Assembly (NCBI GenBank): GCA_017516745.1
Contig: JAFXBF010000011.1
Coordinates: 62,001 to 126,000 of the forward strand
Direction: 5' to 3'
DNA length: 64,000 nt
Source: Clostridia bacterium
Lineage (GTDB): Bacteria > Bacillota > Clostridia > Oscillospirales > Acutalibacteraceae
Part shown: one piece after another, positions 8,287-16,717 of the stretch
Layout of the letters: every line of letters begins with the position of its first letter
How positions within the stretch are numbered: position 1 is the first letter of the stretch
Made by a program: the position numbers and the translations under genes
Notes under the pieces: generated by a model
Database searches by the model: none
What the model was told of the DNA's origin: nothing
The model's input: only the letters and a program-made list of their open reading frames with translations

Positions 8287-8330
8287 GAGCACACAAGGCA
8301 ATTTGATATGCCCGTGTGCTCTTTGCTTTT
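8287..8330. terminator. Bidirectional terminator
   Basis: GAGCACAC...GGCA at 8287-8300 pairs with TGCC...GTGTGCTC ending at 8321; followed by a T-rich run on the plus side. It separates convergent genes. Confidence 0.8.
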
Positions 8331-9986
8331 TTATTTTACGTTTTTGCCGAAACGCTTGATTTTCTGTGTTGTTGTCTTTTCAAGTGCGTTTGAGAGCACC
8401 TCAACCATTTTGATGTGCTTGTAGTTTGGGATTTTGCTGTTAACGGTCTTGATGGCATTCTGCACAATTGACTTGATTTCTTCCTCGCTGAGCTTTTTGT
8501 CGCCGAACTTTTCCTTGAGGTATTCCATATTCGGGAATATCTTTGCCTTAACGGTCGTTACACCGCCTTCTTCAGCAGCGCAGACAAGTGCTTCGCCGAT
8601 TTCGGGGCACTGTGATAGTCTTGTTTCAAGCTCCTCGGGGTAGATGTTTTTACCGTTTTCGGTAACGATAACGTTCTTTATTCTGCCCTTGATGAAGATA
8701 TCGCCGTTTTCGTCCATAAGGCCGAGGTCTCCCGTGTGGAACCAGCCGTCCTTAAGTACTTCTGCTGTAGCCTCGGGGTCGTTGAAGTAGCCGAGCATAA
8801 CGTTTTCGCCCTTGATGATGATTTCGCCGACACCCTCTTCGTTGGGGTTGTCAATCTTAACCTGAACGTCGGGAATTGCAATACCTGTTGAAGCGGCGTT
8901 GAAGTGGAAATCGCCGTTACCTGCAACAAGCGGTGCACACTCTGTCAGACCGTAGCCCTGGAGCGTGCGGATGCCGAAGGCTGCAAAATCGTCGATAAGC
9001 GAAACATCAAGCTCTGCAGCACCGACAATGAAAACACGCAAATTTCCGCCGAGAGTCTGTCTTACCTTTGAAATGATAATCTTGCGGATAAGCCACGGGC
9101 ACTTCTGGAGTGCGTCGGCAATGGGCATTGTTTCAAAATAGGTCTTGTATTTGCCGGGTGCATCCTTTGCAAGCTTTGCCTTTATGCGCTTGCTGAGCAC
9201 CTTAAGCAGTGCAGGAACAACAACAAGTATGCTCGGGCTGTACTCAGCCATATTCTTCTGCACCTTTGTAAGACCGTCGCAGTAGCAGATGCTGGCGCCT
9301 CTTGTAAGGAAGAGGATGAAGTCGAGCGTACATTCATAGGTGTGGTGAAGCGGAAGAATTGAAAGCGTGCTATCCTCTTCGTTTACCCTGAACATACGGC
9401 AGGTGGAATGAATATTGGAGCAGATGTTGTACTGTGAAAGACAAACACCCTTTGCGTTACCTGTTGTACCCGATGTGAAGATGAGAATGCTCATCTGATC
9501 CTTTTCGTAAGTGATTGCATCAATTGTCTTGGCGTCAATTGAAGAAGCCTTGATTATACCGTCAAGCTCTTCAAAATCGACGTGATACAGCTCTCTGTCG
9601 GTAATACCTTTAAGCTCCTTGTTGCGCTTTGCCTCGGTAAAAACTGCATCACATTCGGCAGCGTTAAGAAAGTCGTTGACGTCCTGCGACTGCAACTCCT
9701 TGTCTATCGGCACAACAACACCTACGGTAGCCGCAGCAAGGTAGGAAATAGCCCACTCGAAGCAGTTGTGACCGACAACCGCAATGCGCTTGCCCATAAG
9801 ACCCTTTTCAATCATATGTGTGCAAAGGCGGTAGTAAAGGTCCTTAAGCTCTTTATAGTAAATTGTGCGGTATTTGCCTTCCTCGAGCTTTATTGTGAAA
9901 GCCTTGTTTTCGGGAAATGTTGCTGCCGCAAAGTTTACAATTTCCCTGTAGTTTGAAAATCTCTTTTCTGTGTATGTACCTGCCAT
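8331..9986 (-). CDS. AMP-dependent long-chain acyl-CoA synthetase/ligase
   Basis: 551-aa ANL-superfamily ligase that activates a carboxylic acid, probably a fatty acid, to the acyl-CoA through an acyl-adenylate. The P-loop ILIFTSGTTGNAKG lies near 168-181, YGLTECAP near 343, the adenylate-binding GWFHTGDLG near 417, and the hinge/A8 stretch KGRIKNVIVTENGKNIYPEELE near 436-457. The C-terminal KTTTQKIKRF carries the usual catalytic Lys. It is divergent from a TetR-type regulator that may control it. Confidence 0.9.
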   Translation of the reverse strand: MAGTYTEKRFSNYREIVNFAAATFPENKAFTIKLEEGKYRTIYYKELKDLYYRLCTHMIEKGLMGKRIAVVGHNCFEWAISYLAAATVGVVVPIDKELQSQDVNDFLNAAECDAVFTEAKRNKELKGITDRELYHVDFEELDGIIKASSIDAKTIDAITYEKDQMSILIFTSGTTGNAKGVCLSQYNICSNIHSTCRMFRVNEEDSTLSILPLHHTYECTLDFILFLTRGASICYCDGLTKVQKNMAEYSPSILVVVPALLKVLSKRIKAKLAKDAPGKYKTYFETMPIADALQKCPWLIRKIIISKVRQTLGGNLRVFIVGAAELDVSLIDDFAAFGIRTLQGYGLTECAPLVAGNGDFHFNAASTGIAIPDVQVKIDNPNEEGVGEIIIKGENVMLGYFNDPEATAEVLKDGWFHTGDLGLMDENGDIFIKGRIKNVIVTENGKNIYPEELETRLSQCPEIGEALVCAAEEGGVTTVKAKIFPNMEYLKEKFGDKKLSEEEIKSIVQNAIKTVNSKIPNYKHIKMVEVLSNALEKTTTQKIKRFGKNVK

Positions 9987-10032
9987 TTATTGTCCTCCCC
10001 ATATCTTGACAAACTTTTTCGCATACTGTATC

Positions 10033-10061
10033 ATTTTAACAACACCGTGTTTAAAAATCAA
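10033..10061 (-). promoter_or_regulatory. Promoter for acyl-CoA synthetase gene
   Basis: On the minus strand TTGATT (10056-10061), 17-bp spacer, TAAAAT (10033-10038). Confidence 0.55.
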
Positions 10062-10149
10062 CAAGCAGTTTTTTCTAAAAAGATAAAAAAACAACACTTT
10101 TTGTCGATTTGTCGGTAAAAATAAGGTAACAAAAGGAGAACGGTTGGTT

Positions 10150-10710
10150 ATGGCAGAGAGCAGAAGAGTAAAAATGACAAAGAAAATGATAAAAGAGGCG
10201 TTTATTGAAATCTGCGCCGAAAAGCCTATATCAAAGGTAAGCGTAAAGGATGTGTGCGAAGCGGCAGATGTCAACCGTTCAACCTTCTATGCCCATTATG
10301 AGGACGTCATTGCTTTAAGGCACGAGATAGAGGATGAGGTGCTTTCCCAGATTCCCGAGCCCGATGAGCTTCCGCTTATTGATTCAATTATATCTTTCCT
10401 CGATAAAATTGAGGGCGTGTTTGACTATGTTATTGAGAACAAGGAGCTTTTCAAGGTGCTCATAACTCACGCCGATGACGATATTTTTGTCGGTAAATTA
10501 ATACACACCGTGCTTGCCAGATACCCCAAGAGCTTTCAGGGCTATGTTGACCCGGAGTATGAATACTGCTTTGATTTTTGCTTCAACGGCTTTATAGGCA
10601 TACTCAAAAAGTGGATTGAGGAGGATTTCCCCGTCAGCAGCCGCCGCTTCGCCGAAATTGCGCTGACGCTTACAATAAAGACCACAAGGTTTGAGGATGG
10701 GGAGCTTTGA
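10150..10710 (+). CDS. TetR/AcrR family transcriptional regulator
   Basis: About 186 aa. The N-terminal helix-turn-helix reads ITKKMIKEAF-like, then KVSVKDVCEAADVNRSTFYAHYEDV near residues 30-55, the classic TetR DNA-recognition pattern; the C-terminal ligand-binding domain is unassigned. A TTG at 10144 (5 nt after GGAG) is an alternative start that would add MV. Its position divergent from the acyl-CoA synthetase gene suggests it controls that gene and itself; a fatty-acid or acyl-CoA ligand is inference. Confidence 0.88.
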   Translation: MAESRRVKMTKKMIKEAFIEICAEKPISKVSVKDVCEAADVNRSTFYAHYEDVIALRHEIEDEVLSQIPEPDELPLIDSIISFLDKIEGVFDYVIENKELFKVLITHADDDIFVGKLIHTVLARYPKSFQGYVDPEYEYCFDFCFNGFIGILKKWIEEDFPVSSRRFAEIALTLTIKTTRFEDGEL

Positions 10711-10770
10711 GTGTTACTTTCGGTAACAAATTAAGAAATAAAAAATAATAGATAATAAATAATAAAAACG

Positions 10771-10821
10771 GTGGGCTTTGCCCACACCCATTTTCTGTTC
10801 GGGTGCGGGTGTCCCGCCCAC
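10771..10821. repeat. Dispersed GC-rich hairpin repeat in AT-rich flanks, copy A
   Basis: GTGGGCTTTGCCCAC hairpin followed by CACCC...GGGTGCGGGTG and GTCCCGCCCAC, embedded in AT-rich flanks (about 10735-10770 and 10822-10860) that are roughly complementary. A close copy is at 31617-31670. Non-coding; it lies in the leader of the first ECF sigma module. Confidence 0.75.
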
Positions 10822-10918
10822 AATTATTCTTTCTTATTTATTCTTTATTATTTCTTCTTTAATGCATAAGGACTTTACAGTATCTCATTCGTATAATGGT
10901 TGAAGGGAGAGGAGAAAA

Positions 10919-11461
10919 ATGGATAACGGTGCAAGTAGCTACCGCCGTTTCCTTGATGGTGATGAAGCCGCCTTCGACCTTGTTGTAAGAGAATACCGTG
11001 AGCCCTTGATTTTTTTCATCAGCCGCTATGTGCACGATACCTCGGCGGCAGAGGATATAGCAATTGATGTGTTTATGTATATCCTCGTGCACCCGAAACG
11101 CTATAATTTTAAAGTAAGCCTTAAAACCTACCTTTTTATGCTCGGTCGCAGCCGTGCGGTTGACTTTCTGCGCAGGCAGAAAAAGCTCCTGCCGCTTGAA
11201 GAAGCGGTAACGGCAGAGGATTATATTTCACTCGAAAACATAATTCTTGCCGACCAACGCCGGAAAACAGTCAACGAGGCTGTATTAAAGCTCAACACGG
11301 ATATGCAGGCAGCCGTTCACCTTGTGTATTTTGAAGGTCTTACTTATGAGGAAACGGCACGGGTAATGAAAAAAAGCAAGAAGCAGGTTGACAACCTTCT
11401 CTACAGGGCGAAGAAAGAGCTTCGTACCATCCTCGGAAAGGAGGGCGAAGAGCTTTTATGA
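10919..11461 (+). CDS. ECF-type RNA polymerase sigma factor
   Basis: 180-aa sigma-70 family protein containing only regions 2 and 4. Region 2 (about 20-90) includes AAEDIAIDVFMYI and the promoter-melting stretch ending SRAVDFLRRQKK; region 4 (about 125-175) includes the HTH LTYEETARVMKKSKKQVDNLLYRAKKEL. GGAG precedes the ATG. It overlaps the next gene by 4 bp (ATGA) and heads a three-gene unit with two envelope proteins, a usual arrangement for surface-sensing sigma factors. Confidence 0.93.
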   Translation: MDNGASSYRRFLDGDEAAFDLVVREYREPLIFFISRYVHDTSAAEDIAIDVFMYILVHPKRYNFKVSLKTYLFMLGRSRAVDFLRRQKKLLPLEEAVTAEDYISLENIILADQRRKTVNEAVLKLNTDMQAAVHLVYFEGLTYEETARVMKKSKKQVDNLLYRAKKELRTILGKEGEELL

Positions 11462-12159
11462 GAAACCACGAAGAATTTGTAAATGAAATTTATAACAGAA
11501 AAGAAACATATTTAAGAAACAAAAAGAAAACACGAAAGAACATAATCACCTTTTCAATTCCCTTTGTGCTTGTTGCTGTGCTTTATTCGGTTATGATACT
11601 GCCTGCGATGATGCCCGCAGGAAGCGAGGGAACCCCGAATTACGAGGAAAGCACAACGGTTGCGGCTGACGAATTTTCACACCTTACAGAAGTGTTCACC
11701 GAACCTGCTACATCCGTAAAGCAGCCTTCATTAAACAGCTCGCCGACTAGTGCTGCCCATTCTGTGCCGTCAGACGAAACTGCGCCGACCCGTCCGCCTG
11801 AGGCGGTAAAGCCGACAACGGTAAGCCCCGAAATATTCATTGAGCTTGACAGAGCAGAATACAAGACGGACGATAAAATCACCCTTTCAATTACCGATAC
11901 GGCAAACGTCGGCTTCGGCTACAGTAAGTTCGTTGACCTTTTTGAAGCTAACGGCGGCGAATGGGTGCTCAAGCCCAACAACCACCCGAAGCCTGCAATT
12001 GCCTACGAAGCCCTGCCTTCAAGCATGAGGGATGAAATCACCGTCAGCTTTGAAATTGACCTTGGCGAATACGAAAACCTGAAACCGAGTACGCAGTACA
12101 AAATAACAATAAACATTGAAAAGCAAAGCTACGAAGCATATTTTACCGTGACTGAATAG
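11458..12159 (+). CDS. Single-pass membrane protein with Ig-like extracytoplasmic domain, possible anti-sigma partner
   Basis: 233 aa. A 29-residue basic N-terminus is followed by one transmembrane helix (about 30-50), a low-complexity Thr/Ser/Pro/Glu linker (55-125) and a beta-rich C-terminal domain (125-233) resembling bacterial Ig-like folds. Start codon overlaps the stop of the sigma gene, so the two are translationally coupled. The topology fits an anti-sigma or signalling partner but no zinc-binding anti-sigma motif is seen, so that role is inference. Confidence 0.65.
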   Translation: MRNHEEFVNEIYNRKETYLRNKKKTRKNIITFSIPFVLVAVLYSVMILPAMMPAGSEGTPNYEESTTVAADEFSHLTEVFTEPATSVKQPSLNSSPTSAAHSVPSDETAPTRPPEAVKPTTVSPEIFIELDRAEYKTDDKITLSITDTANVGFGYSKFVDLFEANGGEWVLKPNNHPKPAIAYEALPSSMRDEITVSFEIDLGEYENLKPSTQYKITINIEKQSYEAYFTVTE

Positions 12160-12170
12160 GAGGTAAGCGT

Positions 12171-13340
12171 ATGAAAAGAAGTTTAAAAAGGATAGTTCCC
12201 GTTGTTCTTATATTGAGTATTGTTTTTTCGTTCACCGCCTTTGCCGATACGGGCCCGAAGCCGAGCGTTGTAATTGACCTTGTCGGCCTTAACGGCAGGG
12301 AGTGCTACGGTACGTTGCTTTCCGAAGATGAGTCCTACGGACCGAACAGGGCGTGGAGAGAGGGCGAGGAAATGCTTGCCTACCACGAAACAAATGCCGA
12401 AATCTGGCGGAAATTTGTTGATTATAAGGACAAGGACGGCTATTATTTTCTTCAGCAGTTCTGGAACTGTACCGAAGCAAAGGGCTTCAAGTGGGGCTAT
12501 TATCCGCCCGACCCGTTTAAGCTCCTGCTCTATTTTCCCGAAACCGATACCTTTGCCGTAACACCCGTTTACGAGCAGTATGCCTTTGACAGCTACTATA
12601 AGGTAGACGTGAGCAAAATCGGCGAAAAATCCACTCTTGAGGTTGTGACACAAGCCTCTTCAAACGAGCTGATGTCAGATACAGCAGAGGATTTACAGGG
12701 TGCTTTTGAACCCACCACCGAGGTCTGTTCACAGCCCTTGAAAAATGATACGGCGACAACCGTTAACAAACTGATTGAAGATACTCCCGAAGATTTACCC
12801 GGCGTTTTTGAGCCCGAAACCGAAGTCTGTTCATATCCCTTGAAGGAGGATATGGAAAGCATACAGGAAAGTATACAGCAGGGCAGTACCGAGCCTTCTA
12901 CTGTACCCGAAGAACTGCATTCCGTTAAAGATGTTCTGCTCCACGCCGAGCCGAGCTACGATTACAAGTGGGAAATAATATCCCTCATTGCAAGAATAGC
13001 AATAACGCTTGTGCTTGAAATTGCTGTTGCCTTAATTTTCGGCTTCGGGAAGAAAAACATCCTCGGTTTTATCACGGTTGTAAACGTGATAACGCAGGTT
13101 CTTCTTAACCTCATTCTTTTCAGCGTGGATATTAACCACGGGTCAATGGCGTTTACGGCGTATTATGTTTTCCTTGAAATCTGCGTTTTCGCTGTTGAAG
13201 CGGTTGCCTACAGCCTGTATATAAAGAAAAAGCAGCTTGATGTAAGTAAAAAGAAAGCAATTATTTATGCACTTGTTGCAAATGTACTTTCCTTCGGTGC
13301 AGGACTGGGTCTGGCACATCTTATTCCGGGGATTTTTTAA
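12171..13340 (+). CDS. Secreted/membrane protein with tandem 34-residue repeats
   Basis: 389 aa; third gene of the ECF unit. A signal peptide (KRSLKR, hydrophobic core, FADTG near 26) leads an extracytoplasmic domain, then two tandem 34-residue repeats starting at Asp170 and Asp204 (shared core EDLxGxFEPxTEVCSxPLK), then about four C-terminal transmembrane helices (roughly 270-385). I do not recognise a family with known function. The repeat Cys could form disulfides. Co-transcription with a sigma factor suggests a cell-envelope role. Confidence 0.6.
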   Translation: MKRSLKRIVPVVLILSIVFSFTAFADTGPKPSVVIDLVGLNGRECYGTLLSEDESYGPNRAWREGEEMLAYHETNAEIWRKFVDYKDKDGYYFLQQFWNCTEAKGFKWGYYPPDPFKLLLYFPETDTFAVTPVYEQYAFDSYYKVDVSKIGEKSTLEVVTQASSNELMSDTAEDLQGAFEPTTEVCSQPLKNDTATTVNKLIEDTPEDLPGVFEPETEVCSYPLKEDMESIQESIQQGSTEPSTVPEELHSVKDVLLHAEPSYDYKWEIISLIARIAITLVLEIAVALIFGFGKKNILGFITVVNVITQVLLNLILFSVDINHGSMAFTAYYVFLEICVFAVEAVAYSLYIKKKQLDVSKKKAIIYALVANVLSFGAGLGLAHLIPGIF

Positions 13341-13370
13341 TAATTCATAATTCGCAATGCGTAATTATTA
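13341..13370. repeat. Short dispersed palindrome-like repeat, copy A
   Basis: AATTCATAATTCGCAATGCG followed by TAATTA; the reverse complement matches 34361-34391 at nearly every position. AT-rich, non-coding. Confidence 0.55.
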
Positions 13371-13414
13371 TCTCATAAATATTATCTGTTATCTTTTATC
13401 TGACTGAACAAATA

Positions 13415-13450
13415 AAGAGCAAGGTTACTGTTAAGGTAAACCTTGCTCTT
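13415..13450. terminator. Bidirectional terminator
   Basis: AAGAGCAAGGTT at 13415-13426 pairs perfectly with AACCTTGCTCTT at 13439-13450, between convergent genes. Confidence 0.85.
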
Positions 13451-13455
13451 ACTTT

Positions 13456-14325
13456 TTATATCTCTTTTGCTAAATTTGCCATATCCTCGGGCAGCTCTGC
13501 TGTGAAAACCATTTCTTCGCCCGTTACGGGGTGGGTGAGGGTCAGTTTGCCGCAATGCAGGGCGTGGCGTGTGATTTTGTCGGTGTGGCCGCCGTACATT
13601 TCATCGCCTGCAAGCGGTGTACCAAGGGACGCAAAATGCACTCTTATCTGGTGTGTCCTGCCTGTTTCAAGGTTGATTTCAAGCACACTCAGTCCGTCTT
13701 TACTGCCGAGTGCTTTCCAATGCGTAACCGCTTCTTCTCCGCCTTCGCCTACTGCACGAATAGTTTTCATCGGGTCGGGTCGTATTATCGGCGCATCAAT
13801 TGTGCCTGTGCCCGTGTATTCACCCTCAACAATGGCGGTGTACTGCTTTTCGTATTTGCCTGCCAGCTTGCTTGCTGCCATTTTGTGCAGTGCGCAGATT
13901 ACAAGCCCCGACGTGCCTTTATCAAGTCTGCCTGCGGCACGGAAAACGGCGTCTCTGCCGCTTTGTGTAAGGTAATAAGAAACTGCGTTTGCCAGCGTGT
14001 CACCCTGGTGGTTGTGTGTCGGGTGCATTGCAAGCCCTGCAGGCTTGTTGATGACAAGAATGTCGCCGTCCTCGTAAATTATCTCGAAATCCGCTTTTTG
14101 CGGTTCGGCGGTGCTCTTGTCCTGCGGAAGGGTGAGTGTCAGCGTTGCGCCTGCCTTCAACGGGTCTATCGTGCGGATATATTCGCCGTCAAGCAGCATT
14201 GAGCCCTTAATCTGCTTTAGCGAGCGCACCATACGGTAGGAAAGGCCTATTCCGCTGCGCAGAAATTTATTCATTTTTTCGCCGTCATATTCGGGCGGTA
14301 TGGTGTAATTAATCGTTCTGTTCAT
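13456..14325 (-). CDS. RluA-family pseudouridine synthase
   Basis: 289-aa RNA-modifying enzyme that isomerises uridine in rRNA or tRNA. It has an N-terminal S4-like segment (about 10-60) and the RluA catalytic motif RLDKGTSGLVI with the nucleophilic Asp near residue 143; the family's usual form is RLDKxTSGLxx. NKPAGLAMHPT near 95 and GRTHQIRVH near 225 are also diagnostic. RluD or RluC specificity cannot be decided. Its start overlaps the end of the upstream FliB-like gene by 17 bp, so the two are co-transcribed. Confidence 0.93.
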   Translation of the reverse strand: MNRTINYTIPPEYDGEKMNKFLRSGIGLSYRMVRSLKQIKGSMLLDGEYIRTIDPLKAGATLTLTLPQDKSTAEPQKADFEIIYEDGDILVINKPAGLAMHPTHNHQGDTLANAVSYYLTQSGRDAVFRAAGRLDKGTSGLVICALHKMAASKLAGKYEKQYTAIVEGEYTGTGTIDAPIIRPDPMKTIRAVGEGGEEAVTHWKALGSKDGLSVLEINLETGRTHQIRVHFASLGTPLAGDEMYGGHTDKITRHALHCGKLTLTHPVTGEEMVFTAELPEDMANLAKEI

Positions 14326-15235
14326 ATAATAAATCCCAAAGTGTATTCAGGTTTTCCTGCGAATATTCAATTTCCGAGGAATACAGCCTGACAAGCTGCT
14401 TCAGTGCTTCAAAATCCTGCTTTTCTTCCCTTGAAAGTATTGCGGCAATAATTCTCACACTCAGCACAGAAAAGCCGATTTTGGAAGCAATATCGCCGTC
14501 GTCAAGTGCGCTTGGTATATGGCGGTAAAGCAGATACACGAGAAGCTGCTCAAAGGGAATTTCAAGTGAAGAGGGGATAGCGTAAGTTTCGGCTTTCTTC
14601 AATAAATTCAGCTTGTCCGTCCATTCTTCGTCAAGCCTTTCGAGTGAAAGATAGATTTCAGCCCATTCCGAAAAACTCTTTTCGGGCAAATCAATTCCGC
14701 AAAAATCTAGCAGGTTTTCAAGCCTTTCTTCAACGGTGAAATCTCTGTCCTGCGCTATTGCGAAAAGCTGATTTCTGTATTTCAGCAGATATTCTTCGTC
14801 CTCTGTTAAGGTTTCTTCGTCATCTTCAAGTGTTACAAGTGTAACCTTGTGCTGTTGACTTAAAATAAGGTCTGTCGCTGCTTCACAGCAAAGTCCGAGT
14901 CCGATTTCTGTTCTTTGGGAATAGAAGCTTCTGAATCGTGGGTGGTCGGCACAGATATTGCAAAGCGAGCTTTCACCCAACTCTTTTATCAGCCTGCAAA
15001 GCCCGTCCTTCTCAAGAAACGGGCATCTCTCGTTTTCATCAAGGGTAAAATTTGCCGTGCCGTCACAAACGGCAATGTTGGCTTGGAGGGCTTTACCCAA
15101 CTCACCACCTATAGATTTATAGTATTCGTATGTGTTTTCGTCAATATCAATTTCCCAGCCGACACAACAGCTATGTCGGCACCTGTCGGCTATGCAGGAG
15201 AATTTGTCATAATAATCGGGTGCAATAAGTTTCAT
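14309..15235 (-). CDS. fliB: FliB-like flagellin lysine N-methylase family protein
   Basis: 308 aa. The cysteine-rich N-terminus (FSCIADRCRHSCCVGWEIDID, about 12-32) and later cysteines (CPFLEKDGLCRLIK near 90, LCNICADHPRF near 110, GLCCEAA near 135) match the FliB family, whose Salmonella founder methylates lysines of flagellin. The cysteines probably bind a metal cluster. No flagellar gene is in the window and the family is common in non-flagellated Clostridia, so the substrate here is unknown. Confidence 0.82.
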   Translation of the reverse strand: MKLIAPDYYDKFSCIADRCRHSCCVGWEIDIDENTYEYYKSIGGELGKALQANIAVCDGTANFTLDENERCPFLEKDGLCRLIKELGESSLCNICADHPRFRSFYSQRTEIGLGLCCEAATDLILSQQHKVTLVTLEDDEETLTEDEEYLLKYRNQLFAIAQDRDFTVEERLENLLDFCGIDLPEKSFSEWAEIYLSLERLDEEWTDKLNLLKKAETYAIPSSLEIPFEQLLVYLLYRHIPSALDDGDIASKIGFSVLSVRIIAAILSREEKQDFEALKQLVRLYSSEIEYSQENLNTLWDLLYEQND

Positions 15236-15263
15236 TTTTTCACTTACCTTATTTTTTATACAT

Positions 15264-15998
15264 TTAGATTATATCGTTCTTTCCTCTTGAAATCAAGTCA
15301 TCAAGCGTATATTCGCCGATTGCTCTCACACCGCTGCATTCAAACAGAGCACACAAAAAATCAAAGCAATCAATTCCCTGCGGACATAGCCGTGCATACT
15401 GCTCGGGTATTTCGGGCGTGCCTTCAGCTTTGATGGATGAAACGCTGAAATTTAAGTTTGCGTTTTTTACGGGCTCATCGGAAACGGCGGCATCAAATTT
15501 TTCGTTCTCTCCTTTTTCTCCGCAAACGATAGGTGAAGCACCGAAACGCTCCATAAGCCTTAACCCTGCGGTGTAATACGACTGCGGCTTATCCGTTACA
15601 ATTTTAATTTTTGAAGCACAGGTTGCAACCCTGTCAATATAGTCAGGCAGTACGGCATTTTTATCTTCAATCAGCAGACTGCGTTTTGTTGCGCCGGGTA
15701 TGGCTTTCAGCTTTTTTGCTGCTGTGTTGAGCATAATCAGAAGCGGAAGTGTATCAGCTTTAAAAAGGCTCAGGTAAGGATTGTCGGGTAAAATGAAGCC
15801 GTCGGGAATAAGCAGGTTTCTGCTGCCGCAGCTTGCCGCCTCGGCAACACGGTGCCAGTCAATGTCCTTTCCGCCTTTGCTGATTGTAACAATTCTGAAC
15901 GGTGCACCGCCACGCACGGGGGTCTGTATCGCTTCAATTTTTGTCTTGCGCTTTCGTATTTTTCTTTTCTCATTCTCAAAGCAAATAACTGCAAACAT
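15264..15998 (-). CDS. Hypothetical protein
   Basis: About 244 aa, soluble, no signal peptide. Sequence begins MFAVICFENEKRKIRKRKTK; a GTG at 16007 is an upstream alternative, but the AGGGTGA just before ATG 15998 favours the shorter form. I do not recognise a family. The middle (WHRVAEAASCGSRNLLIPDG, then KIKIVTDKPQSYYTAGLRLMERFGASPIVCGE) has an alternating strand/helix pattern like an alpha/beta fold. It lies 28 bp upstream of the FliB-like gene on the same strand. Confidence 0.6.
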   Translation of the reverse strand: MFAVICFENEKRKIRKRKTKIEAIQTPVRGGAPFRIVTISKGGKDIDWHRVAEAASCGSRNLLIPDGFILPDNPYLSLFKADTLPLLIMLNTAAKKLKAIPGATKRSLLIEDKNAVLPDYIDRVATCASKIKIVTDKPQSYYTAGLRLMERFGASPIVCGEKGENEKFDAAVSDEPVKNANLNFSVSSIKAEGTPEIPEQYARLCPQGIDCFDFLCALFECSGVRAIGEYTLDDLISRGKNDII

Positions 15999-16038
15999 AT
16001 AAATCACCCTTATTATAAATATGTTTGCAAAATAAAAA

Positions 16039-16060
16039 GAGGACTGAAAAATCAGTCCTC
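16039..16060 (-). terminator. Terminator after the YjdF-like gene
   Basis: GAGGACTGA/TCAGTCCTC hairpin followed on the minus strand by TCTTTTTATTTT. Confidence 0.8.
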
Positions 16061-16067
16061 CCGAAAT

Positions 16068-16712
16068 TTATTTGTCAGTTGCCTGTTTGCGCTTCTTTGC
16101 GTCTGCAAAGGCGAAGCAGAACATACCCGTCAGCGCACCGCCTGCGCCGAGTATGAAGTCCCACATTGTGTCGATGAGACCTTCGTTTGTAAACGGACTT
16201 GAAACCTGAAGGTTGAAGCCGTAAATCTTGTCCATTGTGAATTCGTAGAATTCCCAGCCGACAAGAATGGCAACACCCATTCCGAAGCCTGCCATAGCGG
16301 CAATTGAGGGCGCAAGGGGAATGTTCTTCTTTTCCTGCATTATTATCAGCAGTCTTGCACTCCAGCCCGAGGCGATAAAGCCTGCAAAATAGTGGGTTAC
16401 AATGTCCGAATACGAAAAGCTTGTGCGGTTATTAAGCGTTGAACCTATACACACGCCGAGCGTTATAAACAGCGTGAGGTGTGTCTGAAACTGCCACGGT
16501 AATCTTGTGATGAAGGATTTGCCGCCAAGAAGCTGAAACAAATCCCACAGGTGAGTGAAGGCAATTGCAAACAGACCCTGTAAAAATTCCGAGGTGTAGC
16601 CTCTGAAAAGGCCGTTAATACCCCAGATGAGCAGAGCAGCTCTGCATATCCACCACACGGCGATTGTCTTTTTGGGCATCGGTGTGATGGGGTTTAATGT
16701 TTTCTTTTTCAT
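16068..16712 (-). CDS. YjdF-like (DUF2238-type) integral membrane protein
   Basis: 214 aa with about five or six transmembrane helices. The segment GWEFYEFTMDKIYG followed by DTMWDFILGAGGAL near residues 150-195 resembles the conserved part of the YjdF/DUF2238 family, which has no established function. A basic C-terminus (KKRKQATDK) is probably cytoplasmic. It is the last gene of a minus-strand run guaB-VanY-this gene with gaps of 5 and 23 bp. Confidence 0.7.
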   Translation of the reverse strand: MKKKTLNPITPMPKKTIAVWWICRAALLIWGINGLFRGYTSEFLQGLFAIAFTHLWDLFQLLGGKSFITRLPWQFQTHLTLFITLGVCIGSTLNNRTSFSYSDIVTHYFAGFIASGWSARLLIIMQEKKNIPLAPSIAAMAGFGMGVAILVGWEFYEFTMDKIYGFNLQVSSPFTNEGLIDTMWDFILGAGGALTGMFCFAFADAKKRKQATDK

Positions 16713-16717
16713 TCCTT

